A stretch of DNA of 64,000 nucleotides from Streptomyces ortus. GTDB lineage: Bacteria; Actinomycetota; Actinomycetes; Streptomycetales; Streptomycetaceae. Within the stretch, counting starts at the first letter, position 1, and each line of letters begins with the position of its first letter. Position numbers and translations under genes: made by a program. The DNA lies in assembly GCF_026341275.1 (NCBI RefSeq), contig NZ_JAIFZO010000002.1, positions 6,230,118 through 6,294,117 on the forward strand, written 5' to 3'. The notes beneath the pieces were generated by a model. It was not told the DNA's origin. It did no database searches and saw only the letters and a program-made list of their open reading frames with translations. Shown here piece by piece: positions 8,436-18,683 of this stretch.

Positions 8436-11400
8436 ATGAACCAGTCGGTAGTCGAGGACGTCCTTCCCCTTTCGCCCCTGCAGGAAGGCCTGCTCTTTCA
8501 CGCGCTGTTCGACCGGGAAAAACACAGTCCGTACCTCGCGCAATTCGCGGTGGATCTCGAAGGGCCGGTGAATTCCGAACTCCTGAAGGCCGCCGCGGAC
8601 ACCGTGATACGGCGCCACGCCACCCTGCGGTCCGGATTCCGGTACCGGAAGACGGGCGAACCGATACGGGTGGTCCGCCGAGATGTCCCTGTGGACTGGC
8701 GGGAGATCGAGATCGGCCAGGAGGATGGCCAGGAGGACGCGCCGGACCGGATCGCCGAACTGACCGAGCAGGACTGGGCCCGCGGCATCGACGTCGGCGG
8801 AGCCTCGCTGATCAGGTTCACCCTCGTCCGGCACACCGCCGACCGCCACCGGCTGCTCGTGACCGCCCACCACCTCCTGCTGGACGGCTGGTCCTTCGCC
8901 CTGCTGTTCCAGGAACTCTTCGCCGTGTACTCCCGGGCGGGCGGCACCGACGGCCTGCCGCCGGTGCGTCCGTACCGCGACTACCTGGCCTGGCTCGCGC
9001 GACAGGACCGGGCCGGCGCGGAGCGGCACTGGGCCGCGGCCCTGGAGGGGGTCGCCGGGCCCACGCTCGTCGCCTCCGCCGATTCCCGCACCGGTCCGCC
9101 GCCCGAAGAGGTCGAGGTGCTGCTGTCGTCCGGGACGACGGCGCTGCTGACCGCACACGCCCGGCGAAACGGCGTCCTGCTCAACACGGTGTGCCAAGCG
9201 GTCTGGGCCATCCTGGTCGGTTCGCTCACCGGCCGCGACGACGTGGTGTTCGGCTCCACGGTCAGCGGCCGTCCGGCGGAACTGACCGGCGCGGACTCGA
9301 TGATCGGGATGCTCATCAACACCGTTCCGGTACGGGTGCGCCTGGACCGGGCGGCTTCGGTGAGCGCGCTCTTCGAGCAGATCCAGGCGGGACGCGCCGC
9401 GTCGCTCGACCACGACCACCTCGGCCTGACAGAGATCCAGCGCCTGACCGGGTTCCCCACCGCGCTCTTCGACACCAACGTGGTCTTCGACAACTTCCCG
9501 ATGCACGACTACGAGGTCGACTCACCCGACGGCGAACTGCAGGTGGGCGTCACCTTCCGGGACAGCGCACACTTCCCGCTGACCCTCGCCGTCGAACCGG
9601 GCGAGCGGCTCGCGCTGCGCCTGCACCACCGCCCGGACCTGTTCACCGCCGCACAGGCGGCCGAGCTCGCCGACCGGCTGGTGCTGCTCCTGGAACAGGT
9701 GGCCGAGGACCCGGACCGACCGCTCTCCGCGCTGACCCTGCTGTCGCCCGAGCAGCACGACCGCGTCGTACGGCGGTGGAACGACACCGCGGTCGAACTG
9801 CCCGGGGTGACGCTCGCCGAGCTGTGGGCGGAGCAGGTCCGGCGCACGCCGGACGCGCCGGCCCTGGTGGCGGGCGACGAGCGGCTGAGCTACGCCGAGC
9901 TGGCCGGACGCGTGGACCGGCTGGCGGCGCGGCTCGTCCACCGGGGCGCGGGCCCCGACCGGATCGTGGCCGTGGCCCTGCCCCGTTCGGTGGAACTGGT
10001 CGTCGCGCTCCTCGCCGTCGTCCGAGCGGGCGCGGCCTACCTTCCGGTGGATCTGGACCACCCCGCCGGGCGGATCGCCGCGATGGTCGCGGACGCCGGG
10101 CCGGTCCTCGTACTGACCGACTCGACGAACGCCGCCGCCGTCCCCGGCCCCACGCCGAAGCTGCTGCTCGACGAACGGACCGAACGGACCGAACAGACCG
10201 AACAGACCGAGAAGGCCGAGAAGGCCGAGCAGATCGATCCGATCGCGCCGGTCTCCGCCCGACTCCCGCGAGCGCTCCCGGCGCACCCCGCCTACGTCAT
10301 CTTCACCTCCGGGTCCACCGGGCGGCCCAAGGGGGTCGTGGTCCCGCACGCGGCCATCGTGAACCGGCTGCTGTGGATGCAGGACCGGTACCGGCTCACC
10401 GGCGCGGACCGGGTCCTGCAGAAGACCCCGGCCGGTTTCGACGTCTCGGTGTGGGAGTTCTTCTGGCCGCTGATCTCCGGGGCGGCCCTGGTGATCGCGA
10501 AGCCCGGCGGACACCGCGACCCCGCCTACCTCGCCGAACTGATCCGCGGCGAATCGGTCACCGTCACGCACTTCGTGCCCTCGATGCTGCAGGCGTTCCT
10601 CCGGGAGCCCGCCGCGGCCGACTGCACCGGCCTGCGCCGGATCATCTGCAGCGGCGAGGCCCTGCCCGCGGAGACCCGGCGCGAACTGTTCACCGCGCTC
10701 GGCTCCACCGAACTGCACAACCTCTACGGACCGACCGAGGCCGCCGTCGACGCGACCTCCTGGCAGTGCCACCGCGACGACGAGGGAAGCTCGGTGCCGA
10801 TCGGCCGACCGCTGGCCAATGTGTCGGCGTACGTGCTGGACGGCCGACTGCGGCCGGTGCCGCCGGGGGTGGTGGGGGAGCTGTACCTGGGCGGGATCCA
10901 GCTCGCCAGGGGATACGCCGGACGTCCCGCGCTGACCGCCGAGCGGTTCGTGGCCTGCCCGTTCGCGGCCGGGGAACGCATGTACCGGTCCGGTGACCTG
11001 GCCCGCTGGACCGCCGACGGGGAGCTGGAGTACGTAGGCCGCGTGGACGCGCAGGTGAAGATCCGGGGCTTTCGCGTGGAGCCAGGCGAGATCGAGGCGG
11101 TGCTGGCCGGCCACCCCGAGGTCGTCCAGGCCGCGGTCGTGCTCAGGGAGGACCGGCCCGGCGACCAGCGTCTGGTGGCGTACGTCGTGGCCCGGTCCCA
11201 GGGCCTCACGGACCGCGAACTCCGCCGGTTCGTGTCGGCCGGCGTGCCCGACTACATGGTCCCCGCCGCGGTGGTCCTGGTCGAGGCCATGCCGACGACG
11301 ATGAACGGAAAGCTCGACCGGGCCGCGCTGCCGGAACCCGACCGGGGCGCGCACGCCGTGCGGGAGCCGCGCAGTCCCCGCGAGGAGATCCTGTGCGAAC

Positions 11401-14400
11401 TCTTCGCGGAGGTCCTCGGGGTGCCCCGCGTGGGGATCGACGACCACTTCTTCGACCTCGGCGGGCACTCCCTGCTGGCACTGCGGCTGCTCTCCCGGAT
11501 CCGGTCCGTCCTGGGGGAGGGGTTCGAGCTCCGGGACCTGTTCGCCGAACCCACGGTGGCCGGACTGGCCCGGCTGACCGGAGTCGCGCGCCCCGCGCTG
11601 ACCGTCCGGGCGGGGGCGGAACCCGTGCCGCTCTCGTTCGCCCAGCGACGGCTGTGGTTCCTGAACCGGATGGAGCGCGACGAGGGAACGTACAACGTGC
11701 CCGTCGCGGTCCGTCTCACCGGGGCGCTGGACCGGGACGCGCTGGACCGGGCGCTCGCCGACGTGGTGCGGCGGCACGAGAGCCTGCGCACGGTCTTCCC
11801 CGAGGAGGGCGGTGAGCCGCACCCGGTCGTGCTGGACTCCGCTCCCGCGATCGAGGTCGTCGAGGTGGCACCGCGGGACCTCGCCGGCGCCATGGCGGAG
11901 CGGGTCCGCCACCGGTTCGACCTCACCGCGCACGCGCCCGTCCTGGCCACCCTGTTCCCGCTCGGCCAGGAGGAGCAGGAGGAGCAGGAAGAGCAGGAGG
12001 AGCGGGAGGAGCACGTCCTGCTGCTGGTCGTTCAGCACATCGCAGCCGACGGCTGGTCCCTGCGTCCGCTGCTGAGGGACCTCGGGCTGGCGTACACCGC
12101 CCGCTGCGAGGGGAACGCCCCGGACTGGCCGCCGCAGCCCGTGCGGTACGCCGACTACACGCTGTGGCAGCGGGAACTGCTCGGCGAAGCCGAGGACCCC
12201 GAAAGTGTGATGGCCCGTCAGTTGGCTTATTGGCGGCGGCAGTTGGCCGACCTGCCGGCGGAGCTCACGCTGCCGGTGGACCGGCCGCGCTCCGCGGTGG
12301 CGGGGCAGTCCGGCGGCACGGTCGCCCTCCACTGGGAGCCTGAGCTGCACCGCGGGCTGCTCGAACTCGCCAGGTCCGCCGGCTGCACGCTGTTCATGGT
12401 GCTGCAGGCGGGTTTCGCGGCGCTGCTGACCCGGATGGGCGCGGGCACCGACATCCCCTTCGGCACCCCGGTGGCGGGCCGGACGGACAGCGCCCTCGAC
12501 GACCTGGTCGGGTTCTTCGTCAACACCCTGGTGCTGCGCACCGACACCGCGGGCGATCCCGGGTTCGCCGAACTGCTGCGCCGGGTCCGGGACACCGACC
12601 TGGAGGCGTTCGCCCACCAGGACGTCCCCTTCGAACGGCTCGTCGAGGAACTGCGGCCCGAACGGTCGCTGTCCCGCAACCCCCTGTTCCAAATCATGAT
12701 CCAGGTGCAGCACGCCGGGACCACCACCCCGGACTTCGCCGGACTGAAGGCCGACCACGCCCCGGTGACCTGGGACATCGCGAAGTTCGACCTCAGTCTT
12801 GAACTGGTGGACGAGCGCGACGACCGGGGCGCACCGGCCGGGCTGACCGGCTACCTGGAGTACGCCGAGGAGCTGTTCGACCGGACCACCGCAGAACAGC
12901 TCGTGGCGCGCCTGCGGCGGCTGCTGGAGCAGGTGCTCGCCGCCCCCGAACGGCCGATCGGCGCCGTCGACGTGCTCTCGGACGGGGAACGGCGACGCTT
13001 CCTCGCCGAGCGCCCCGTCCCCGACCCTGTACCCGCGCAGCGGACCGTGTTCCTGCCCGACGCGTTCCGGGAGCAGGCCGCCCGCACCCCGGACGCGACG
13101 GCGCTGGTCTTCGAGGACACCACGCTGACCTACGCCGAGCTCGACGCGCGTGCCACCCGGCTCGCCCGCCACCTCGTGGGCCGGGGCGCGGGCCCGGACC
13201 GGGTGGTGGCGGTGGCCCTGCCCAGGTCCACGGACCTGGTGGTCGCCCTGCTGGCGGTACTGAAGGCGGGCGCCGCCTTCCTCTTCGTCGACCTGGCGTA
13301 CCCGGTCCGGCGGATCGCCCACCTGCTGACGGACTCCGCCGCCGCCCTGGTCGTCACCGACAGCGCGTCCGCCGCGTCGCTGCCCGTACACGAACCGGTG
13401 CTTGTCGACGGCCCCGCACTGGACGACGACCCCGCACTCGACGACGGGGCGTCGGAAGAGCTCACGGGCGCGCTCGCCGCGGACCATCCGGCCTACGTCG
13501 TGTACACCTCGGGGTCGACCGGTGAGCCCAAGGGCGTGCTGGTGACGCACGGCGGGCTGGCCAACCTGCTCGCCTTCTACCGCGCGGAGGTCATCGCCAC
13601 CGCCGAGCGGACCCGCGGCCCGGGGCGCTGCCGCATGGCGCTCACCGCGTCCCTCTCCTTCGACACCTCGGTCGTCGCCCTGCTGTGGCAGGCCGTCGGC
13701 CACGAACTCCACCTCATCGGCGACGACACCCGCCGCGACCCCGCCGCCATGGCCCGGTACCTGGACCGCTGCGGCATCGACGCCCTCGACGTGATGCCCA
13801 GTTACGCCGAGGAGCTGATCCAGCAGGGGATGCTCGACCCGGCCCGAACACCGCCGGCGGTCCTGATGACCGGCGCGGAGACGGTGGGCGAGAAGCTGTG
13901 GGGGCGGATCCGGGAGACCGAGGGGATCACCGCCTACAACATCTACGGACAGACCGAGACCACGGTCGACTCCCTCTTCTGGACGTCGGACGACAGCGAC
14001 CGACCGCTGATCGGCCGTCCGATCCCCGGCGTGGACGTGTTCGTGCTCGACGCGGCCCTGCGTCCCGTCCCGCCGAAGGTGATCGGCGAACTGTACGTCG
14101 CGGGCGCCCAGTTGGCGCGGGGCTATGTGAACCGCCCCGGCCTCACCGCCGAGCGGTTCGTCGCGAACCCGTATCGGCCCGGACGGCGCATGTACCGCAC
14201 GGGCGACCTGGTCCGGTGGACCGACGACGGCGCGCTGGAATTCCTCGGCCGGGCCGACGACCAGGTGAAGATCCGCGGTTTCCGCGTCGAACTCGGCGAG
14301 GTCGAGGCGGCACTGGCCCGCCACGAGGGCGTCACGCACGCGGTGGCGGTCCTGCGGGAGGACCGGCCGGGGGACGCACGCCTCGTCGGCTATGTGCTCG

Positions 14401-16535
14401 CGCGGAACACGGAACTCGACGTACGACGGCTGCGTGAGTTCGTACGGCAGAGCCTGCCGGACCACATGGTGCCCGCCGCGATCGTGGTGATCGACGAACT
14501 GCCGCTGACGCCGAACGGAAAACTCGACAGCGCCGCGCTGCCGGAACCGGTCTACCCCACCGGCACCCGGCGCGCACCGCGCACTCTCCGCGAGGAGTTG
14601 CTGTGCGGGCTGTTCGCGGAGGTGCTCGGCCGTGACGCGGTGGGCATCGACGACGGCTTCTTCGATCTCGGTGGCCACTCCCTGCTGGCCGTGCGGCTGA
14701 GCAGCAGGGCGCGCTCCGTGCTGGGCGTGGAACTGCCGGCCCGGCTACTGTTCGCGGCCCCGACCGTGGCCGGGCTGGCGGCGGGCCTCGACGAAGCGCT
14801 CCCGGGCAGGCCGGCGCTGAGGGCGGGGCGGCGACCGGACGTGCTGCCGCTGTCCTACGCCCAGCAGCGGCTGTGGTTCCTGGACCAGTGGGAGGAGACA
14901 GGCACCAGCTACCACCTCCCCGTCGCTCTGCGCCTGACCGGTCCGCTGGACCGGGACGCTCTCGAACAGGCGTGGTGCGATGTCACGGACCGGCACGAGA
15001 GTCTGCGGACGGTCTTCGTCGTACGGGACGACCGGCCGGCGCAGTCGGTACTCGCGCCCGGAGCGTTCCGGCCCGCCCTCGTGCACCGGGAACTGCCCGA
15101 GGCCGAGGTCGGGGCGGCGGTCCGCGCGGCGGCGGACCAGCGGTTCGAGCCGGCCGTGCGACCTCCGCTGGCAGCGCACCTGTTCACGACGGGGCCGGCG
15201 GACCAGGTCCTGCTCCTGGTGTTCCACCACATCATCTGCGACGGCTGGTCGCTCGGGCCGCTCCTGCGCGACCTCTCCGCCGCCTATGCCGCCCGCATCC
15301 GGGGCGAGGCTCCGCAGTGGGACGAACTGCCGGTGCAGTACGCCGACCACGCGCTGTGGCAACGGGAGTTGTTGGGTGGTGAGGACGACCCGGGCAGTGT
15401 GCTGTCCCGTCAACTGGGCTACTGGCGCGACCAGTTGGCCGCCCTTCCGACGGAACTGGCCCTGCCGACGGACCGGCCGCGGCCCGAGATCAGCGACTAC
15501 GCGGGCGGAACGGCGGACATCGAGTGGGGTCACGACCTCCACCGAAGCCTGCTCGCGCTCGCCAAGGAGCACCACTGCACGCTGTTCATGGTGCTCCAGG
15601 CCGCATGCGCCGCCCTGCTCGGCAGGCTGGGCGCGGGGGAGGACATCCCGATCGGCACCCCGGTGGCCGGCCGGACGGACGACGCCGTCGACGACGTCGT
15701 CGGGTTCTTCGTCAACACGGTGGTCCTGCGCACCGACCTCTCCGGGAACCCGAGTTTCGCGGAACTGCTCCGCCGGGTCCGGGCCACCGACCTGGCGGCC
15801 TACGAGCACCAGGACGTGCCGTTCGAGCGGCTGGTGGAAGAGCTGAACCCACCGCGCTCGCCCGGCCGCCACCCGCTCTTCCAGACCATGGTCCAGCTCC
15901 AGCACGCGAGTGCCGGTCCGCGGTTCCCCGGGCTGCGGGCGTCCGAATGGCCGGTCCCGTCGACCACCGCGAAGTTCGACCTGGTCGTCGACGTGGAGGA
16001 ACGGCTCGACCAGGACGGCGCACCGGCCGGACTGACCGGGGCCCTGATGTACTCGACCGCCCTGTTCGACGCCTCGACGGGAGAGCGGCTCGCCGACGGC
16101 CTGCGCCGGTTGCTCACCCAGGCGGCCGAGTACCCAGGACGGCCGCTCGCCGACTTCGACGTATCACCTGTCCAGGACCGGCCGTCCGGTGACCGGCGCT
16201 CCGATGACGTCGCCGCCGGCCTCACCGCACGCCCGGCCGCGTCGGCGGACGCGGCACCGGCCGCCACCGGGCCCCGTACGGCGACGGAGGAGGTGCTCGG
16301 CGGGCTGTTCGCCCAGGTGCTCGGCCTGGACTCGGTCGAGGTCGACGACAACTTCTTCGCCCTGGGCGGGCACTCGCTGCTGGCGACCCAGCTGATCTCC
16401 CGGGTGCGGTCGACCCTGGGGCTGGAACTGCCGGTCCGCGAACTCTTCCGGGCCCCGACCGTCGCCGGGATCGCCGTGTACCTCGCGACGGCCCGGTCCG
16501 CCCGGCCGGCGCTGCGGCCCGCCGCCTCCCGCTGA
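8436..16535 (+). CDS. NRPS, C-A-T-C-A-T-C-T
   Basis: 2,699 residues. Approximate layout: C1 5-435 (HHLLLDGWS near 145), A1 455-965, T1 (S1012), C2 1062-1495 (QHIAADGWS: first His replaced by Gln, catalytic second His kept), A2 1535-2040, T2 (S2082), C3 2135-2570 (HHIICDGWS), T3 (S2647). The last module has no A domain. The A1 pocket read by eye is D-V-W-H-I-S-L-V-D-K, a good serine code. A2 reads roughly D-T-V-D-L-T-I-V-D-K, which I cannot assign. C1 follows an E domain and should be a DCL type. ATG 8436 was chosen; a TTG at 8424 lies closer to the GAGGAAG. Short 9-base tandem repeats occur in A1 and C2. Confidence 0.92.
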   Translation: MNQSVVEDVLPLSPLQEGLLFHALFDREKHSPYLAQFAVDLEGPVNSELLKAAADTVIRRHATLRSGFRYRKTGEPIRVVRRDVPVDWREIEIGQEDGQEDAPDRIAELTEQDWARGIDVGGASLIRFTLVRHTADRHRLLVTAHHLLLDGWSFALLFQELFAVYSRAGGTDGLPPVRPYRDYLAWLARQDRAGAERHWAAALEGVAGPTLVASADSRTGPPPEEVEVLLSSGTTALLTAHARRNGVLLNTVCQAVWAILVGSLTGRDDVVFGSTVSGRPAELTGADSMIGMLINTVPVRVRLDRAASVSALFEQIQAGRAASLDHDHLGLTEIQRLTGFPTALFDTNVVFDNFPMHDYEVDSPDGELQVGVTFRDSAHFPLTLAVEPGERLALRLHHRPDLFTAAQAAELADRLVLLLEQVAEDPDRPLSALTLLSPEQHDRVVRRWNDTAVELPGVTLAELWAEQVRRTPDAPALVAGDERLSYAELAGRVDRLAARLVHRGAGPDRIVAVALPRSVELVVALLAVVRAGAAYLPVDLDHPAGRIAAMVADAGPVLVLTDSTNAAAVPGPTPKLLLDERTERTEQTEQTEKAEKAEQIDPIAPVSARLPRALPAHPAYVIFTSGSTGRPKGVVVPHAAIVNRLLWMQDRYRLTGADRVLQKTPAGFDVSVWEFFWPLISGAALVIAKPGGHRDPAYLAELIRGESVTVTHFVPSMLQAFLREPAAADCTGLRRIICSGEALPAETRRELFTALGSTELHNLYGPTEAAVDATSWQCHRDDEGSSVPIGRPLANVSAYVLDGRLRPVPPGVVGELYLGGIQLARGYAGRPALTAERFVACPFAAGERMYRSGDLARWTADGELEYVGRVDAQVKIRGFRVEPGEIEAVLAGHPEVVQAAVVLREDRPGDQRLVAYVVARSQGLTDRELRRFVSAGVPDYMVPAAVVLVEAMPTTMNGKLDRAALPEPDRGAHAVREPRSPREEILCELFAEVLGVPRVGIDDHFFDLGGHSLLALRLLSRIRSVLGEGFELRDLFAEPTVAGLARLTGVARPALTVRAGAEPVPLSFAQRRLWFLNRMERDEGTYNVPVAVRLTGALDRDALDRALADVVRRHESLRTVFPEEGGEPHPVVLDSAPAIEVVEVAPRDLAGAMAERVRHRFDLTAHAPVLATLFPLGQEEQEEQEEQEEREEHVLLLVVQHIAADGWSLRPLLRDLGLAYTARCEGNAPDWPPQPVRYADYTLWQRELLGEAEDPESVMARQLAYWRRQLADLPAELTLPVDRPRSAVAGQSGGTVALHWEPELHRGLLELARSAGCTLFMVLQAGFAALLTRMGAGTDIPFGTPVAGRTDSALDDLVGFFVNTLVLRTDTAGDPGFAELLRRVRDTDLEAFAHQDVPFERLVEELRPERSLSRNPLFQIMIQVQHAGTTTPDFAGLKADHAPVTWDIAKFDLSLELVDERDDRGAPAGLTGYLEYAEELFDRTTAEQLVARLRRLLEQVLAAPERPIGAVDVLSDGERRRFLAERPVPDPVPAQRTVFLPDAFREQAARTPDATALVFEDTTLTYAELDARATRLARHLVGRGAGPDRVVAVALPRSTDLVVALLAVLKAGAAFLFVDLAYPVRRIAHLLTDSAAALVVTDSASAASLPVHEPVLVDGPALDDDPALDDGASEELTGALAADHPAYVVYTSGSTGEPKGVLVTHGGLANLLAFYRAEVIATAERTRGPGRCRMALTASLSFDTSVVALLWQAVGHELHLIGDDTRRDPAAMARYLDRCGIDALDVMPSYAEELIQQGMLDPARTPPAVLMTGAETVGEKLWGRIRETEGITAYNIYGQTETTVDSLFWTSDDSDRPLIGRPIPGVDVFVLDAALRPVPPKVIGELYVAGAQLARGYVNRPGLTAERFVANPYRPGRRMYRTGDLVRWTDDGALEFLGRADDQVKIRGFRVELGEVEAALARHEGVTHAVAVLREDRPGDARLVGYVLARNTELDVRRLREFVRQSLPDHMVPAAIVVIDELPLTPNGKLDSAALPEPVYPTGTRRAPRTLREELLCGLFAEVLGRDAVGIDDGFFDLGGHSLLAVRLSSRARSVLGVELPARLLFAAPTVAGLAAGLDEALPGRPALRAGRRPDVLPLSYAQQRLWFLDQWEETGTSYHLPVALRLTGPLDRDALEQAWCDVTDRHESLRTVFVVRDDRPAQSVLAPGAFRPALVHRELPEAEVGAAVRAAADQRFEPAVRPPLAAHLFTTGPADQVLLLVFHHIICDGWSLGPLLRDLSAAYAARIRGEAPQWDELPVQYADHALWQRELLGGEDDPGSVLSRQLGYWRDQLAALPTELALPTDRPRPEISDYAGGTADIEWGHDLHRSLLALAKEHHCTLFMVLQAACAALLGRLGAGEDIPIGTPVAGRTDDAVDDVVGFFVNTVVLRTDLSGNPSFAELLRRVRATDLAAYEHQDVPFERLVEELNPPRSPGRHPLFQTMVQLQHASAGPRFPGLRASEWPVPSTTAKFDLVVDVEERLDQDGAPAGLTGALMYSTALFDASTGERLADGLRRLLTQAAEYPGRPLADFDVSPVQDRPSGDRRSDDVAAGLTARPAASADAAPAATGPRTATEEVLGGLFAQVLGLDSVEVDDNFFALGGHSLLATQLISRVRSTLGLELPVRELFRAPTVAGIAVYLATARSARPALRPAASR
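10173..10232 (+). repeat. 9-base tandem repeats inside NRPS A1
   Basis: About six and a half units of 9 bases (GAACGGACC twice, GAACAGACC twice, GAGAAGGCC twice, then GAGCAG) encode a charged ERT/EQT/EKA linker within A1, between the A2 and A3 core motifs. The tract keeps frame and looks like a replication-slippage expansion. Confidence 0.8.
11967..12012 (+). repeat. 9-base tandem repeats inside NRPS C2
   Basis: About five units resembling GAGGAGCAG encode an acidic EEQ-rich loop just before the QHIAADGWS motif of C2. The frame is preserved. It is the second slippage-like expansion in the same gene. Confidence 0.8.
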
Positions 16536-16573
16536 CGGCGGGCGTTCACCGACAGACCTGGGAGACGAACCCC

Positions 16574-17554
16574 ATGCTCACCATGTTCGGACTGGAACAG
16601 CTGGAAGAAGCGGTGTACCGGGAGATGCGCGGATCGCCGCCACCGGCCGCCGAGGAGATCGCCGACCGGCTGGCCGTCGCGCCGGACCTGGTCCGTGCCT
16701 GCCTGGACCGGCTGCTCGAACTCGGCCTGCTGCGGCCCTCCTTCGAGGTGCCCGGCCGATACGCGGTGGTGGACCCGGTCCTGAGCCTGCGGCAGTCGCT
16801 GGCCGGCCAGCACGAGGAGCTGATGCGCCGGCAGCGGCGGCTCGCCGAGACCCATGCCGAGGTCGTCCGCCTGCTCATGTCCGACGCCTCCGGCCGGTCG
16901 GGCAGGGCCGAACAGGTCGAACGGCTCCTGGGGATGGACGAGGTGCAGTGCCGGGTGGACCGGCTGGCGGGCGAGGCGACCCGCGAGGTGCTGACGTTCC
17001 TGCCCGGTGGCGCGCGGCCGGCGCCGGAACTCGTGGCGGCGCGCCGCAACGACGCGGCGCTGCTGAGCCGCTCGGTGTCGATCAGGACCGTCGGCACGGA
17101 CACCGGCTCCTACGACGCCGCGACGCTGGCGTACGTGCGCTGGCTGACCGGCAACGGGGGCCTGTTCCGCTGCTCCGGGGCGCCCTTGCCGAGGATGATC
17201 CTCTTCGACGGCTCGGTCGCGCTGGTACCCCTCGACCCGCGGAACACGACGGCGGGCGCGCTCCAGGTCACCGACCCCGGCCTCGTCGCCCCCCTGGCCG
17301 CCCTGTTCGAACAGACCTGGTCGTCGGCCACCCCGCCGGCCGCCGGGCGGCCCGCGGCGGACGACACCCTGAGCGGCAAGGAACTGGCGCTGCTCCGGCT
17401 GGTCGCCGAGGGCTGCACCGATGCCGCCGCCGCGGGCCGACTGCACGTCTCGCACCGCACCGCCCGACGCATGATGGCGGCCCTCATGGAGCGCCTCGGC
17501 GCCCGCAGCCGCTTCGAGGCCGGCGTCAAGGCCGCCCGGCTCGGCTGGCTCTGA
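16574..17554 (+). CDS. LuxR-type regulator with N-terminal TrmB-like winged helix
   Basis: 326 residues; ATG at 16574 with GGGAGA upstream. Residues about 5-60 form a winged-helix-like segment (EEIADRLAVAPDLVRACLDRLLELGLL). A helical linker and a PLD-like or effector-type middle follow, and a C-terminal LuxR helix-turn-helix lies around 265-320 (LSGKELALLRLVAEGC to MERLGARSRFEAGV). This architecture is common in Streptomyces regulators near peptide clusters, including the protein at 35515-36567, which shares the SRFxAGV ending. It lies between the two large NRPS genes in the same direction and is probably a cluster-situated regulator. No receiver domain is present. Confidence 0.82.
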   Translation: MLTMFGLEQLEEAVYREMRGSPPPAAEEIADRLAVAPDLVRACLDRLLELGLLRPSFEVPGRYAVVDPVLSLRQSLAGQHEELMRRQRRLAETHAEVVRLLMSDASGRSGRAEQVERLLGMDEVQCRVDRLAGEATREVLTFLPGGARPAPELVAARRNDAALLSRSVSIRTVGTDTGSYDAATLAYVRWLTGNGGLFRCSGAPLPRMILFDGSVALVPLDPRNTTAGALQVTDPGLVAPLAALFEQTWSSATPPAAGRPAADDTLSGKELALLRLVAEGCTDAAAAGRLHVSHRTARRMMAALMERLGARSRFEAGVKAARLGWL

Positions 17555-17574
17555 CCACCGAGCGACCACCGAGC
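17553..17574 (+). repeat. 11-base tandem duplication after the LuxR gene
   Basis: GACCACCGAGC occurs twice head to tail, starting at the stop codon of the regulator gene, with a third partial copy (CCACCGAGCGGG) near 17590. It is non-coding and another example of short tandem repeats in this cluster. Confidence 0.7.
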
Positions 17575-17642
17575 GACCCCCGGCCCACCACCGAGCGGGC
17601 CCAATGCCCCCACCTGTGACACCACCCCGAAAGGACAATCCC

Positions 17643-17855
17643 GTGAACAACCCGTTCGACGACGAAACAGGCTCCTATCTCGTCCTGACCAACGCGGAGC
17701 GACAGCACTCCCTGTGGCCCGCGGACCTCGACGTACCCGCCGGATGGTCCACCGTCTTCGGAGCGGCCACGCGGGCCGCGTGCCTGGCCCATGTCGAGGA
17801 GAACTGGACGGACATGCGGCCGGCCTCCCTCGTGGCCGCGATGAACGGGGCCTGA
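17643..17855 (+). CDS. MbtH-like NRPS accessory protein
   Basis: 70 residues from GTG 17643, with AAAGGA upstream. It shows the family signature: NPFDDE at the N-terminus, an N-A-E-R-Q-H-S-L-W-P block, the PAGW segment, and WTDMRP. MbtH proteins bind adenylation domains and raise their solubility and activity. Its place between NRPS genes suggests it serves A1, A2 and the A domain of the terminal NRPS, and perhaps the stand-alone A enzymes. Confidence 0.95.
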   Translation: MNNPFDDETGSYLVLTNAERQHSLWPADLDVPAGWSTVFGAATRAACLAHVEENWTDMRPASLVAAMNGA

Positions 17856-17912
17856 ACCGATGGCAGCGAACCACAGCGGGGCCGCCGGGCCGGCGCCCAC
17901 CGGGGGAGCACG

Positions 17913-18683
17913 GTGAGCGGCGTACGGGACACCACGATGGTGCCCCTGCACCGGACGCCGCACGCCGAACGGACCCTGGTCGGCCTGAGCTTCTTCGGCG
18001 GTGGCACGGCCGCGTACCGGCCGTGGACCGCGCACCTGCCCCCCGCGACGGACCTGGTCGTGCTCTGCTACCCCGGCAGGGAGGGCAGGTTCGTCGAGCC
18101 CTTCGCCCGCGACTGGTCCGAGCTCGTCGACGACGTCGCGCACTCCCTGCGGGCGGCCGACCTCGGCCCGTACCTCCTCTTCGGGCACAGCATGAGCGGC
18201 TGGACCGCCTTCGACGTCGCCGCCCGGCTGGAGACGGACGAGGCGCACCGGCCCGCGGCGCTCGTCCTGTCCTCCTGCAACGCGCCGGACCGCGGCCTGA
18301 CCGAGAGCGAACTCTCTCCCGCGGCCCAGGACGACGACGATCGGCTGCTGGAGTGGATGGGCACGCACGGCCTGCTGCCCCCGCACGTCCGGGAGAGCGC
18401 CGACCTGACCGAGGTGGCGCTGGAACTGATGCGGGCCGACATCGCCGTCCGGGACACCTTCGTCCACAGGGGCGCCCGGGTGAGCGTGCCCCTCCAGGTG
18501 TTCTCCGGCGCCGGCGACCCGCTGATCCGCGCCGACGCGGGCCCCCGGTGGAACGCCCTGACCTCCGGCCCGTACCGGCACGACGTGCTCGGCGGCGGCC
18601 ACTTCTACACCCCCGAGATCTGGCAGACCCTCCCCAGTCGGATCGCCCCCGTCCACGCCGCCGCAGCCGGCTCTGCCTCCTGA
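17913..18683 (+). CDS. Type II thioesterase (GrsT-like)
   Basis: 256 residues of the alpha/beta-hydrolase fold. The nucleophile is S93 in FGHSMSG, the likely catalytic Asp is in the GAGDPLI segment, and the histidine is in GGGHFYT. Such enzymes clear misprimed or stalled acyl groups from T domains. In clusters with trans-loading they can also move aminoacyl groups, so a shuttle role between the A-T protein and a carrier-less module is conceivable but unproven. GTG 17913 follows a GGGGGAGC ribosome binding site. The stop codon lies inside the first copy of an 18-base repeat that carries the next gene's start. Confidence 0.9.
   Translation: MSGVRDTTMVPLHRTPHAERTLVGLSFFGGGTAAYRPWTAHLPPATDLVVLCYPGREGRFVEPFARDWSELVDDVAHSLRAADLGPYLLFGHSMSGWTAFDVAARLETDEAHRPAALVLSSCNAPDRGLTESELSPAAQDDDDRLLEWMGTHGLLPPHVRESADLTEVALELMRADIAVRDTFVHRGARVSVPLQVFSGAGDPLIRADAGPRWNALTSGPYRHDVLGGGHFYTPEIWQTLPSRIAPVHAAAAGSAS

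Noticed and set aside
9522..14678. Long open frame (about 1,700 codons) antisense to the large NRPS gene
   Set aside because: High-GC coding sequence leaves antisense frames open. The sense strand has full NRPS domain order; the antisense product has no recognisable domain and is rich in Arg, Gly, His and Gln.
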